Positions 1 through 7,603 of a DNA stretch of 64,000 bases are shown piece after piece (position 1 is the stretch's first letter; each line of letters begins with the position of its first letter). The stretch is from Caldicellulosiruptor diazotrophicus (lineage in GTDB: Bacteria; Bacillota; Thermoanaerobacteria; Caldicellulosiruptorales; Caldicellulosiruptoraceae): positions 734,001 through 798,000 of the forward strand of contig NZ_AP024480.1 of the NCBI RefSeq assembly GCF_017347585.1. Reading direction: 5' to 3'. A model generated the notes under the pieces. The model saw only the letters and a program-made list of their open reading frames with translations, made no database searches and was not told the origin of the DNA. The translations under genes and the position numbers were made by a program.

Positions 1-22
1 AGATGTAAAGGAGTGATTTAAA

Positions 23-664
23 ATGAATCAAAATAAGGCATGGTGGTTGGATACAAACTTTGAAACTGTAAAGAAAAACTTGGAGGCAAGAAACTTTGAA
101 TGTTTTGTTGTTGAAAAAAAAGAAGATGTTGTACCTCTTTTAGAAAAACTCATTTCAAAAGGCAGCATGGTATCATGCGGTGGGTCAATGACACTTTTTG
201 AATGTGGTGTGATAGATTTTCTGAGAAATGGCAATTACAACTTTTTGGACAGATACAAAGAAGGAATAACACCTGAGGAGCTTGGTGAGATTTACAGAAA
301 ATCTTTCTGGGCTGACTACTATCTTATGTCAACAAACGCAATAACACTTGACGGAAAACTCATAAACATAGATGGGAATGGCAACAGGCTTGCAGCGCTT
401 CTTTTCGGTCCTAAAAATGTAATAGTGATTGCCGGAAAGAACAAGCTTGTTTTAAACGAGGAACAAGGTTTGCTGAGAGTAAGGAACATAGCATCTCCTA
501 TGAACTCAAAAAGACTTTCTCGAAACACACCCTGTACCCAGGACGGAAAATGCCATGATTGTTTAAGTTTTGAGTGCATCTGCAGCCATATTGTTGTAAC
601 AAGAAGGTCTCCTGCAAAGGGAAGAATCAAGGTTGTGCTGGTCAAAGAAGACTTGGGCTTTTAG
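23..664 (+). CDS. LUD-domain (LutC/YkgG-like, DUF162) protein
   Basis: The 213-residue protein resembles the LUD/DUF162 family, whose members include the LutB/LutC parts of the L-lactate oxidation system. The stand-alone form is common in anaerobes and its reaction is not settled. The central region has the family-like glycine-rich stretch VSCGGSMTLFECGV near residues 51-64. The C-terminus is cysteine-rich (CTQDGKCHDCLSFECIC, about 170-186) and could bind metal or an Fe-S cluster, which is inference. A good Shine-Dalgarno, aaaggag at 7-13, precedes the ATG. No lutA or lutB lies downstream in the window, so a role in lactate use is not supported by context. The upstream neighbour lies outside the window. 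Confidence 0.8.
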   Translation: MNQNKAWWLDTNFETVKKNLEARNFECFVVEKKEDVVPLLEKLISKGSMVSCGGSMTLFECGVIDFLRNGNYNFLDRYKEGITPEELGEIYRKSFWADYYLMSTNAITLDGKLINIDGNGNRLAALLFGPKNVIVIAGKNKLVLNEEQGLLRVRNIASPMNSKRLSRNTPCTQDGKCHDCLSFECICSHIVVTRRSPAKGRIKVVLVKEDLGF

Positions 665-718
665 AGATGGGGTTGTAATATTTCAGAAATATTTGCGTAA
701 CAATTCTGTAAAAAAGGG

Positions 719-748
719 TTGACAGAATAAAGTGACTTGTAATAAAAT
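719..748 (+). promoter_or_regulatory. Sigma-A promoter for the riboswitch-controlled hydrolase
   Basis: TTGACA at 719-724 and TAAAAT at 743-748 are separated by 18 bp. Transcription would begin near 755, about 20 nt before the c-di-AMP aptamer. Confidence 0.7.
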
Positions 749-774
749 AATAACATCAAAATAATAAACTTCAT

Positions 775-910
775 AGGCTGAATGTCTGAGCAAATTGTAA
801 AAATTGCTCAGACAGCGGGAGACCCAAAGTAAGTCAGGGGTGAATCGGCAAAAGTGTTGCCGTAGGGATAGCCTTCTTGTCCCGAACCCGTCAGCTAATC
901 CCGTAAGCCT
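775..910 (+). ncRNA. Cyclic-di-AMP riboswitch (ydaO/yuaA motif)
   Basis: The segment carries the conserved blocks of the ydaO/yuaA aptamer in order: agcgggagacccaaa, then ggggtgaatc, then gtaggg, then cccgaacccgtcagctaat, then cccgtaagcc. The closing helix pairs aggct (775-779) with agcct (906-910). A further hairpin pairs tgtctgagcaa with ttgctcagaca (783-815). The motif is an established c-di-AMP sensor that normally turns expression off at high ligand, and it often precedes cell-wall hydrolase genes, as it does here. The distance to the start codon is about 18 nt. Confidence 0.93.
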
Positions 911-926
911 CAAGAAGGGAGTTTTT
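872..926 (+). promoter_or_regulatory. Possible riboswitch expression platform covering the Shine-Dalgarno
   Basis: ccttcttg (872-879), which lies in a loop of the aptamer, is exactly complementary to caagaagg (911-918). The second copy contains the Shine-Dalgarno (aaggga, 915-920) of the hydrolase gene and is followed by gagttttt. Pairing would both hide the ribosome-binding site and build a terminator-like helix. The complementarity is seen directly; the switching mechanism is inference. Confidence 0.5.
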
Positions 927-928
927 GC

Positions 929-1888
929 ATGAATCTCAGAAGTTTAATGGCTATACTTCTTGTAATTTTTTTGATGTTTTTTTCTGCAAAGGCCTTTGCC
1001 CAGTCAGCCCAGGCAAAATCCACAATAAATATAAGAAGTGCACCTTCAACAAGTAGTAAGATTTTAGGAGTTTTCCCCAAAGGGTTTAAAGCACAAGTTT
1101 TGTCAAATACAGGTGGATGGGTAAAGATTTCGTATGATGGAATTGTTGGGTATGTAAAGTCTGATTACATAGCTATTACGAATGAAAAAATGAGCGCAGT
1201 TTTAAATAATTCAAGAGCAAGTGTAGCAAAAACGGCTGATATAATTGCGCAAGCCACAGTTTTAAAAGACAATGCACGCCTGAGAAGTGATATGTCAACT
1301 TCATCAAAGGTGCTGAAGACATTAAAAAATGGTAGCAAGGTGTATGTCCTGTCAAAAGAACAAAATGGCTGGGTGAAGGTAAAGACGCTTGATGGCGCAG
1401 TAGGATATATGGCTTATTACCTTTTGAAGATGCCATCGCAGCTTGTATCAAAAACAGTGTCACGTGGTGGGTTTGAAAGAAGTCAAGCAGAAACTTTTAT
1501 AAATCTTAGCTTGGCACAGAGAATTTTGGAGTTTGCTCAAAGATTTCGTGGCATAAGATACTCATACGGTGGAACATCGCCATCAACTGGTTTTGACTGT
1601 TCAGGATTTGTTCAGTTTGTGTTTAGAAACTTTGGAATAAATTTAGAAAGAACAGCAGCTGACATGGCAAGGGCAAATGGTGTGAGAATTTCGTATAGTG
1701 AAATTCAACCGGGAGATTTGCTTTTCTTTGATACAGATGGTGGGAAAAATTATATAAATCATGTTGGCATATATTTAGGTGGTGGCAAGTTCATTCATGC
1801 GTCAAGTGCAAGGGGACGTGTAACAGAAACTGACCTAAATTCATATTATGGAAGATTTTTTATGATGGCAAAAAGGGTCATAAGATGA
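929..1888 (+). CDS. Secreted cell-wall hydrolase, two SH3 domains plus NlpC/P60
   Basis: This 319-residue exported peptidoglycan hydrolase probably cuts stem peptides. A signal peptide covers residues 1-25 (cleavage after AKAFA). Two bacterial SH3 modules follow at about 28-82 and 109-166 (each with RSxxSxxSKxL and GWVK motifs), then a linker, then a C-terminal NlpC/P60 domain at about 195-319. Catalytic residues are visible: Cys224 in FDCSGF, His278 in NHVGIY and His290 in FIHASS. The gene sits directly behind a c-di-AMP riboswitch with a strong sigma-A promoter, so its expression should follow c-di-AMP, a messenger tied to turgor and wall homeostasis. It is monocistronic, because a strong terminator follows the stop codon. 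Confidence 0.93.
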   Translation: MNLRSLMAILLVIFLMFFSAKAFAQSAQAKSTINIRSAPSTSSKILGVFPKGFKAQVLSNTGGWVKISYDGIVGYVKSDYIAITNEKMSAVLNNSRASVAKTADIIAQATVLKDNARLRSDMSTSSKVLKTLKNGSKVYVLSKEQNGWVKVKTLDGAVGYMAYYLLKMPSQLVSKTVSRGGFERSQAETFINLSLAQRILEFAQRFRGIRYSYGGTSPSTGFDCSGFVQFVFRNFGINLERTAADMARANGVRISYSEIQPGDLLFFDTDGGKNYINHVGIYLGGGKFIHASSARGRVTETDLNSYYGRFFMMAKRVIR

Positions 1889-1893
1889 AAGTA

Positions 1894-1939
1894 AAAAGGG
1901 GCTTTTTCCTGAAAATCAGAAAGGGAAAAGCCCCTTTTA
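1894..1939. terminator. Bidirectional intrinsic terminator
   Basis: The inverted repeat aaaaggggcttttt / aaaagcccctttt (arms 1894-1907 and 1926-1938) has T-rich flanks on both sides. It can end the hydrolase gene on the plus strand and the mutarotase-fold gene on the minus strand. Confidence 0.85.
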
Positions 1940-1955
1940 TGTTTGAAAATGTTTT

Positions 1956-2855
1956 TTACTTTTTTATCAAAGGCAAAATTAGGTTTTTGACATCTTCCTC
2001 GTTTTCAATAGTAGCGTCAACCTTATTGAGCTGCCAAACCTCAAGATGAGAAATCTCTTCGCCCGGTGCCACAAGGTAAAGTGGACTTAGAGTTTCCATC
2101 TCAAGCATGAAATCGGTTGTATATGTTTCGTAAGAACATCCAAAGTCAGGGTACTGGGCACCATCTATGTGTTTATATTGTTTTATAAACAAGTTTCCAT
2201 CGATTAAATAGCAAGCCCAGCCATCTAAATTTGGATATCCAATCTTAAACGGTGGTTTGCAGTTTTTATCCTGTTTTAGAATAATAAAATTCTCTCCCCA
2301 CAAGACTCTGTGGTCGTTAAGTTTTGTGTATGGCCACATAACCAAAGGATAGCTTGGTAAAAGTCCTGTATCAATCTTTGGAATTGGCATGACTTCAACT
2401 CCACCAGGAGCCATTACAGAAAGAGCCCAAATTGCAAACTTAACTTCAAAAAGACCATTGTTTTTGATTTTATACGTTACATAAACTTCTGGTTCAGTTG
2501 GGTGAAACTTCAGTTCAATTGTTTTTTGCAAGAAAGTTGTGGTTTCCATAGGTTGTTTTAGTACAATGCCATTTTCTACAATTTCAAAGTCTATTTTGTG
2601 ATTATCAGGGAAATATGTGCGCTCAATAGCTTCCGGGCTGTGCCACAGTCTTGTGCCGCCGTATATTCTCCACTCATCACCGCCAACTTTTCCTGCCTGG
2701 TCTTTTACCACGCAAAAAACGTTCTTACCACCTTCAAATCCAAAATGAATTATTCTTGGTCCCACGTCTGTTGTGACAACTGCTTCGATTTTTCCATTAG
2801 AGATTTTATAGCAGTTTTCCCAGCCCATATACTCAACTTTTTTTACCTCAACCAT
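1956..2855 (-). CDS. Galactose-mutarotase-fold protein (DUF4380-like)
   Basis: The 299-residue cytoplasmic protein has the look of the aldose-1-epimerase/mutarotase superfamily: TDVGPRIIHFGFEGGKN near residues 29-45, GGTRLWHSPE near 66-75, and a run of beta-strand-like segments through the C-terminus. I recall similar proteins annotated as DUF4380 or hypothetical in Clostridia. The catalytic His/Glu pair of true mutarotases cannot be assigned with confidence, so the substrate is unknown; a sugar is the natural guess. It is a single gene with Shine-Dalgarno agaaggggg about 15 nt before the ATG. Its neighbours give no pathway clue. Confidence 0.65.
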   Translation of the reverse strand: MVEVKKVEYMGWENCYKISNGKIEAVVTTDVGPRIIHFGFEGGKNVFCVVKDQAGKVGGDEWRIYGGTRLWHSPEAIERTYFPDNHKIDFEIVENGIVLKQPMETTTFLQKTIELKFHPTEPEVYVTYKIKNNGLFEVKFAIWALSVMAPGGVEVMPIPKIDTGLLPSYPLVMWPYTKLNDHRVLWGENFIILKQDKNCKPPFKIGYPNLDGWACYLIDGNLFIKQYKHIDGAQYPDFGCSYETYTTDFMLEMETLSPLYLVAPGEEISHLEVWQLNKVDATIENEEDVKNLILPLIKK

Positions 2856-2918
2856 TTTTAAGCTTTTTCCCCCTTCTCAATTTATTTTGAAAATTATAAA
2901 GGCTTAGAATATAATTAA

Positions 2919-2948
2919 ATTATACCTTATCAGGTTGTATTTTCACAA
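2919..2948 (-). promoter_or_regulatory. Possible promoter for the mutarotase-fold gene
   Basis: On the minus strand, TTGTGA (2948-2943) and TATAAT (2924-2919) are 18 bp apart. The -10 is perfect and the -35 is weak. Confidence 0.45.
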
Positions 2949-3030
2949 ATCAAAAAACAAAAAAGTTGTGTAGATTCATTTTTTCTTTGACAATTTTTAG
3001 ATGGTAAAAGGGAGAGAAAGGGCAGAGAAG

Positions 3031-3540
3031 ATGCTAAAAAAATTTAAGCCTGACATGATATGCAAAAGTATATTGGATGTTGACCTTGAAACTCTTATAA
3101 AAAGAGGAATAAACTATCTCATTATCGACATAGACAACACCATAGTTGCGTGGGGTGAATTTGATGTAAGAGACGAGATTATTGAGTGGCTTGAAAAGGC
3201 TCAAAAGATGGGATTTAAAATTTGCCTTGTTTCGAACAACCAGAAGGATAGAGTCAAAAAAATAGAAAGTATGCTTGGCATTCCTGCCATCTATAATGCA
3301 AAAAAGCCTTTGAAATCTGGATTTTTAAAAGCATCAATACTGCTTCATCAGGGCAAGAAAAATCATCAAACAGCTGTGATAGGTGACCAGTTTTTTACAG
3401 ATGTCATAGGTGCAAAAAGGTTAAAACTCTTTGTGATATTGGTCCGACCATTAAAAGAAAAGGAGTTTTTTGTAACAAGGATAAACAGGATTTTTGAGAA
3501 GAAAATTCTAAAATATTACGAAAAGGATGAGAGAAAATGA
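3031..3540 (+). CDS. yqeG: YqeG family HAD-IIIA phosphatase
   Basis: This is a HAD-superfamily phosphatase of the YqeG type, 169 residues, the usual size. I chose the ATG at 3031 over the in-frame ATG at 3001 for two reasons. Family members begin MLKKFxPD, and the purine-rich aaagggagagaaaggg stretch that can serve as ribosome-binding site lies between the two codons. The nucleophile motif DIDNT sits at about residues 32-36, motif II is the VSNN segment, and GDQFFTDVIGAK carries the metal-binding acidic residue of motif IV. In Firmicutes yqeG typically sits next to aroE and ribosome-assembly genes; here its stop overlaps the aroE start by 4 nt, so the two are co-translated. The physiological substrate is not established. 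Confidence 0.88.
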   Translation: MLKKFKPDMICKSILDVDLETLIKRGINYLIIDIDNTIVAWGEFDVRDEIIEWLEKAQKMGFKICLVSNNQKDRVKKIESMLGIPAIYNAKKPLKSGFLKASILLHQGKKNHQTAVIGDQFFTDVIGAKRLKLFVILVRPLKEKEFFVTRINRIFEKKILKYYEKDERK

Positions 3541-4388
3541 AAAAGCTTTTTTTGATTGGAAAGAGCTTAAAACACTCAATTTCACCTTTTATTCATAACA
3601 GGATTCTATCTGAGTTTGAGATTGATGCAATTTATTCAAATTTAGAACTCTCTGATACTGAAGAGCTAAAAGAATTTGTTGAGATGGTAAAAAAAGACAA
3701 GGATGTTGTTGGGTTTAACATAACAATACCATACAAGGAAGATATTTTAAAGTTTTGTGATGAAGTCTCAGAAGATGTCAGAATAATAAAAGCGGCAAAT
3801 ACTGTGAAAAAAGAAGATGGGAAGCTTTTGGCTTACAATACAGACTGGATAGGTTTTAAAAAAAGCTTAGAGGATAGGGGGGTTGATGTAAAAGACAAAA
3901 AGATATTGGTACTTGGTAGCGGTGGTGCGGCAAAAGCTTGTATCTACGGACTTTACAGGATGGGTGCAAAAGAAGTGTTTGTTGCAAACAGGACATATGA
4001 GAAGGCAGAAAGGTTAAAAGAGGTTCTTCAAGACATTTTAAAGATACTTCCAATAGAATGGCTAAGAAGATATGAGTTTAAATACGATATAATTATTAAC
4101 ACAACATCTGTGGGAATGTTTCCGAATATTGAAAACAATCCTTTTGACTTTGAAATTTATGAGCAGAGCCCGCCAGTTTTTGTATATGATATGATATACA
4201 ATCCTCTTAAGACCGCCTTTTTGAAGGAAGCTGAAAAGAGAGGGATAAAGACTGAAAACGGACTTAAGATGCTTGTGTACCAAGCAGTTGAAGCTGAAAA
4301 GATTTGGTTTGGTGACATTGATATTGTCTCAAATTTGATTGCTGAAATACTAAATCAATGTGAGAGGAAAGTAGCCCAATTTGAATAA
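3537..4388 (+). CDS. aroE: Shikimate dehydrogenase (NADP+)
   Basis: AroE reduces 3-dehydroshikimate to shikimate, step four of chorismate and aromatic amino acid synthesis. At 283 residues it is normal length. The substrate-binding start KSLKHSISPFIHN (about 9-21), the catalytic lysine in FNITIPYKED (about 60-69), the NADP-binding loop GSGGAAKA (about 127-134), NRTYEKAERL, NTTSVGM and the C-terminal NGLKMLVYQA are all recognisable. Translation starts within the yqeG stop (ATGA overlap). No other aro genes lie nearby, so the gene is dispersed from its pathway. Confidence 0.96.
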   Translation: MKKLFLIGKSLKHSISPFIHNRILSEFEIDAIYSNLELSDTEELKEFVEMVKKDKDVVGFNITIPYKEDILKFCDEVSEDVRIIKAANTVKKEDGKLLAYNTDWIGFKKSLEDRGVDVKDKKILVLGSGGAAKACIYGLYRMGAKEVFVANRTYEKAERLKEVLQDILKILPIEWLRRYEFKYDIIINTTSVGMFPNIENNPFDFEIYEQSPPVFVYDMIYNPLKTAFLKEAEKRGIKTENGLKMLVYQAVEAEKIWFGDIDIVSNLIAEILNQCERKVAQFE

Positions 4389-4415
4389 GTATTTTTGTAA
4401 TTTTCCCAAAAATTT

Positions 4416-4444
4416 TTTTACTTTATGTTATTTTGTGGTATAAT
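4416..4444 (+). promoter_or_regulatory. Promoter of the type IV pilus operon
   Basis: An extended -10, TGG-TATAAT (TATAAT at 4439-4444), has a weak -35 (TTTTAC/TTTACT near 4416-4422). The start site would be about 4451, giving a leader of about 30 nt with Shine-Dalgarno gaggggtg before the first gene of the operon. Confidence 0.65.
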
Positions 4445-4479
4445 TTATATAAGGACATAAATCGAGGGGTGTATCAAAA

Positions 4480-7400
4480 ATGAAAATTATGATAGTTGAT
4501 GATGCTGTATTTATAAGAAAGGTGTTAAAGGGTATTTTAATTGAGCTTGGGTACAATGTTGTAGCAGAAGCCTCAACAGGGAAAGACGCAATAGAACAAG
4601 CTTCTAAAGTAAAGCCAGATATTATTACACTTGATATAACCCTTCCTGACATGAGTGGGATTGATGTTTTAAAAGAGATAAAGAAAATAAATCCAGCCAT
4701 TCAAATAATAATGGTTTCTGCGCTTTCAGGACAGGAAGCTGTAATGCAGGCTTTAAGGGAAGGTGCAGTTAATTATATTACAAAACCGTTCTCAAAAGAA
4801 AAAATAGAAAGTGTATTAAAAAGTGTTTGTGAAAGCATAGAACTTAAGAAAGATGAAGAAAGCAAGAGTGAAAAGAAAGAAAAAGAGGTTATAGGACTTC
4901 AAATAGTTAACTCTGAAGAAACTTCAGAAGGACCAAATTTAGAAGGAGCTATAACACCTGACTTTGAAATAAGTAATTTAGATGAGAAGTTACCAGTAGA
5001 AGAATTAGCAGAAGAAAACACGAAAAATGAGCCATTTTATGAGAACACAAATGTAGAAGAAAATAGAAAAATTGAAAAAGAAGAGATACATATTGATTTT
5101 AAGTCAGATTTGCAGGAAGAAAATAGTAAAGCGAGACTTGAAGATATAAGGGTATTCGAAAAAGACGAAGGATATGTTTTGTCCCTTTATTTTAATGAAC
5201 CTGTAACATACAATTTTGGTAAAATGAAGATTGGTAATGGTTTTATACTTAACGTTGAAGATTGTAAAGTCGACCCAAATGTTAAAGAGACCATAAAGGT
5301 TTCTGATGAGGGTTTAAGAGAGATAAAAGTAGAAGAGATTTCAGGCAATGTTTACATTGCAATTAAAACTGATATACGAAAGTTCAACATACAAGAAAAC
5401 GATAGGATAATTGAGATATTATTACAAAAAGAGACTGCTCGTCTATCCTACAATCCTTTGACAAAACTTTTGCTAATAGAAGGAATATCTTCAAGAAACA
5501 TAGAAGTAGAAAAAGCTGAAAACAACTTAAAAATTAATATCCTGAGCAAAGAGTCAGCATTAAAAGAGGAAGTAATGGAAATTAATGATGGTTTGGTTGA
5601 AATAATTGAAGTGCTCAAGACTTTCAAAGGTTTTGTAGTTCTAGTTAAAAGTTCAAAATTCTTAGAATTTGAAAAGATTGAAGGAAGATCTTCGTTTGGA
5701 ATCAGGTTAAAAGAAGCAAATTTAATCAGGAAATGGAATGTATTTACTAAAGAGGATATGACAATAGTTGAAATAATTTCATCGACTGGGGATGCACAGG
5801 TCCAAATGGAACACGATAAAGAAAATAATAAGTTATATGTATATTTTATAGATTTAGAAGTGCCAGATGAACTTCTGAACAAGCGATATGAATACGAAGA
5901 AGGTTTTATTGAATGGATAGAATTTAAAAAAGATTATGCAAATAAAGCAAAGAGCTACATGATTATATCCACTCCAGTAAGTAAAGTGAGTGTATCTAAA
6001 GAAAATAGCAGAATACTTATTTTATGCAGATCGCAAAGAGCATTTTTGCTTTATGATAACTTGCAAACAAGACTTATTTTCCAGAATATTAAGCCTTCTG
6101 AGATAGAACTTGAGCTTGTTGAAGACAAGAAATTAAGATTTAGTATACTCAATAGATTTGTAAATCTAATAAAAGATTCTATGGTGGAAGAAAATCAGTT
6201 TATTGAAAAAGTAGATATTGAAAGAGTTAGAAATGGTTATGAGGGTCTAATATATCTTAAAAAAAGATGCAGTTTTTATTCTCTTTTGGCTAAAGATAAG
6301 GTATCTACAGATGTTTACCTAACACCTTTGAAAGCACAGAACAAAATCAACTTTTATGAGTACGAAGAAAAAGATAATAAAGCTATTTTGCATATAAGAG
6401 GAGAGGGAGAGTTAAATAAAGAGATTAAAAAAGAAAATGGGGTTATCAGAATTGAAATTCATGATGCTCAATTGGAGAACATATCCACATTACCTGTTGA
6501 GCTTGAGAGCTGTTGTGTTGAAAAAATTGTTTTTAAAGAAGAGGAGAATAATAAAGTTTTAATAGACATTTATTCTTTTAAGGATGATTTTATTGTAAAT
6601 AATCACGAAAAGGGTTTTGATTTAGAATTTGTTCTGGATGTTATAGAAATTCAAGCTTTTGAGAATTTTATTCAGTTCATTGGACTTAATAAAAATGATT
6701 TTATTTTAAAAGAAGTAAGAGAAAACAATCAATTTGAATTAGAAATTAAGAAAAAAGGTATCTTTATTTCCACGGGACTATTCAAAGTTGAAGACAGCCT
6801 TATCAAGAGCTATCAGGTTTATAAGTCTAATGGAAGTTATGGCATTGTAATAAAAACTAATAAAAAGTCAACTGCTATTATAAGTTCTGATGAAGAAAGA
6901 ACTGTTAAAATTATAATGAAAAAACTACCTGAACTTGTAGTATGTGAAGTTGTTGTAAATAGTGAAAATGAAGCATATCTGAAACTTAGTTTTGACTGTG
7001 AGCTATTTAAAGAGCCAGAGATAGAACAAATTGGCAAAGGTATGTTAGAAGTCAAGCTGTCAAAAATTGTATATGACCAGATTGAATTGACTTCTCAGTA
7101 TTATGAGAAAGGAATAATAAAACTTATAGAGTTTATACCTGCTGAGGAAAATTTAAGTATAAGAACAAGCTTTAACCGTGCACAGTGGGAAATAGAATCT
7201 AACTTATCACAAGTTCTTTTAAAGTTTGAAAAAGCAACTTCAAAAGTTGAAATTGATGAAGCTGGTGTTTTAGTAAAGTATATAGATGCAGAGGATATAT
7301 CATACAGGGTTTTTGATGAAAACGGCGTTGTAATATTAGAGGTACCTTCTTATGCAGGTGATTTTGTTAATACTGTTCCAGTTATAAAAAGTGAAAAGAC

Positions 7401-7554
7401 GGTAAAATTTGTCAGCATAGAAAAGATGGAATCTGGGTGGAGAATATATTTGATTACAGTATTAGGTATTAAGTATAACTTAGTAAAAAAACAAGATGAA
7501 ATGAAGATAGAATTTTTGGAAGAAAAATGTGGTTTGAGTGAGATTGCTGGCTAA
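4480..7554 (+). CDS. Response-regulator receiver fused to about eight AMIN-like modules; first gene of pilus operon
   Basis: The 1024-residue protein opens the pilus operon. Residues 1-119 are a complete CheY-like receiver: acidic pair Asp8/Asp9, phospho-acceptor Asp52 in LDITLPDMSG, the Ser in IIMVSALSG and the Lys in INYITKPF. Residues 120-217 form a very acidic, charged linker. From 218 to the end the protein is built of about eight consecutive modules of roughly 95-108 residues. Each has the rhythm of an AMIN domain: a strand reading like VLSLYF, then an ILNVEDCxV-like strand, a turn, then an EIKVEEISGNVYIAI-like hairpin and a final strand. AMIN domains are known from PilQ secretins and amidases, outside the cytoplasm. 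Here there is no signal peptide or membrane segment, so the protein is predicted to be cytoplasmic. No histidine kinase is adjacent. The module call is by eye. Confidence 0.8.
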   Translation: MKIMIVDDAVFIRKVLKGILIELGYNVVAEASTGKDAIEQASKVKPDIITLDITLPDMSGIDVLKEIKKINPAIQIIMVSALSGQEAVMQALREGAVNYITKPFSKEKIESVLKSVCESIELKKDEESKSEKKEKEVIGLQIVNSEETSEGPNLEGAITPDFEISNLDEKLPVEELAEENTKNEPFYENTNVEENRKIEKEEIHIDFKSDLQEENSKARLEDIRVFEKDEGYVLSLYFNEPVTYNFGKMKIGNGFILNVEDCKVDPNVKETIKVSDEGLREIKVEEISGNVYIAIKTDIRKFNIQENDRIIEILLQKETARLSYNPLTKLLLIEGISSRNIEVEKAENNLKINILSKESALKEEVMEINDGLVEIIEVLKTFKGFVVLVKSSKFLEFEKIEGRSSFGIRLKEANLIRKWNVFTKEDMTIVEIISSTGDAQVQMEHDKENNKLYVYFIDLEVPDELLNKRYEYEEGFIEWIEFKKDYANKAKSYMIISTPVSKVSVSKENSRILILCRSQRAFLLYDNLQTRLIFQNIKPSEIELELVEDKKLRFSILNRFVNLIKDSMVEENQFIEKVDIERVRNGYEGLIYLKKRCSFYSLLAKDKVSTDVYLTPLKAQNKINFYEYEEKDNKAILHIRGEGELNKEIKKENGVIRIEIHDAQLENISTLPVELESCCVEKIVFKEEENNKVLIDIYSFKDDFIVNNHEKGFDLEFVLDVIEIQAFENFIQFIGLNKNDFILKEVRENNQFELEIKKKGIFISTGLFKVEDSLIKSYQVYKSNGSYGIVIKTNKKSTAIISSDEERTVKIIMKKLPELVVCEVVVNSENEAYLKLSFDCELFKEPEIEQIGKGMLEVKLSKIVYDQIELTSQYYEKGIIKLIEFIPAEENLSIRTSFNRAQWEIESNLSQVLLKFEKATSKVEIDEAGVLVKYIDAEDISYRVFDENGVVILEVPSYAGDFVNTVPVIKSEKTVKFVSIEKMESGWRIYLITVLGIKYNLVKKQDEMKIEFLEEKCGLSEIAG

Positions 7555-7603
7555 GTTTTTAAGAAGAGATAAGTTGGTAAAGACCAAAAGAAGGTGAATT
7601 CAG

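Noticed and set aside
677-693. Palindrome aatatttcagaaatatt after the LUD gene as a terminator
   Set aside because: It is all A/T, has no T-run behind it and would be unstable at any growth temperature.
2987-2992. TTGACA before yqeG as a -35 box
   Set aside because: No -10-like sequence exists at 16-19 bp spacing; the next 25 bases are purine-rich.
5448-5882. Open frame of 144 codons on the minus strand within the receiver-AMIN gene
   Set aside because: It lies opposite a well-supported long coding frame, has no ribosome-binding site and its low-complexity Ser/Ile composition is a mirror effect.
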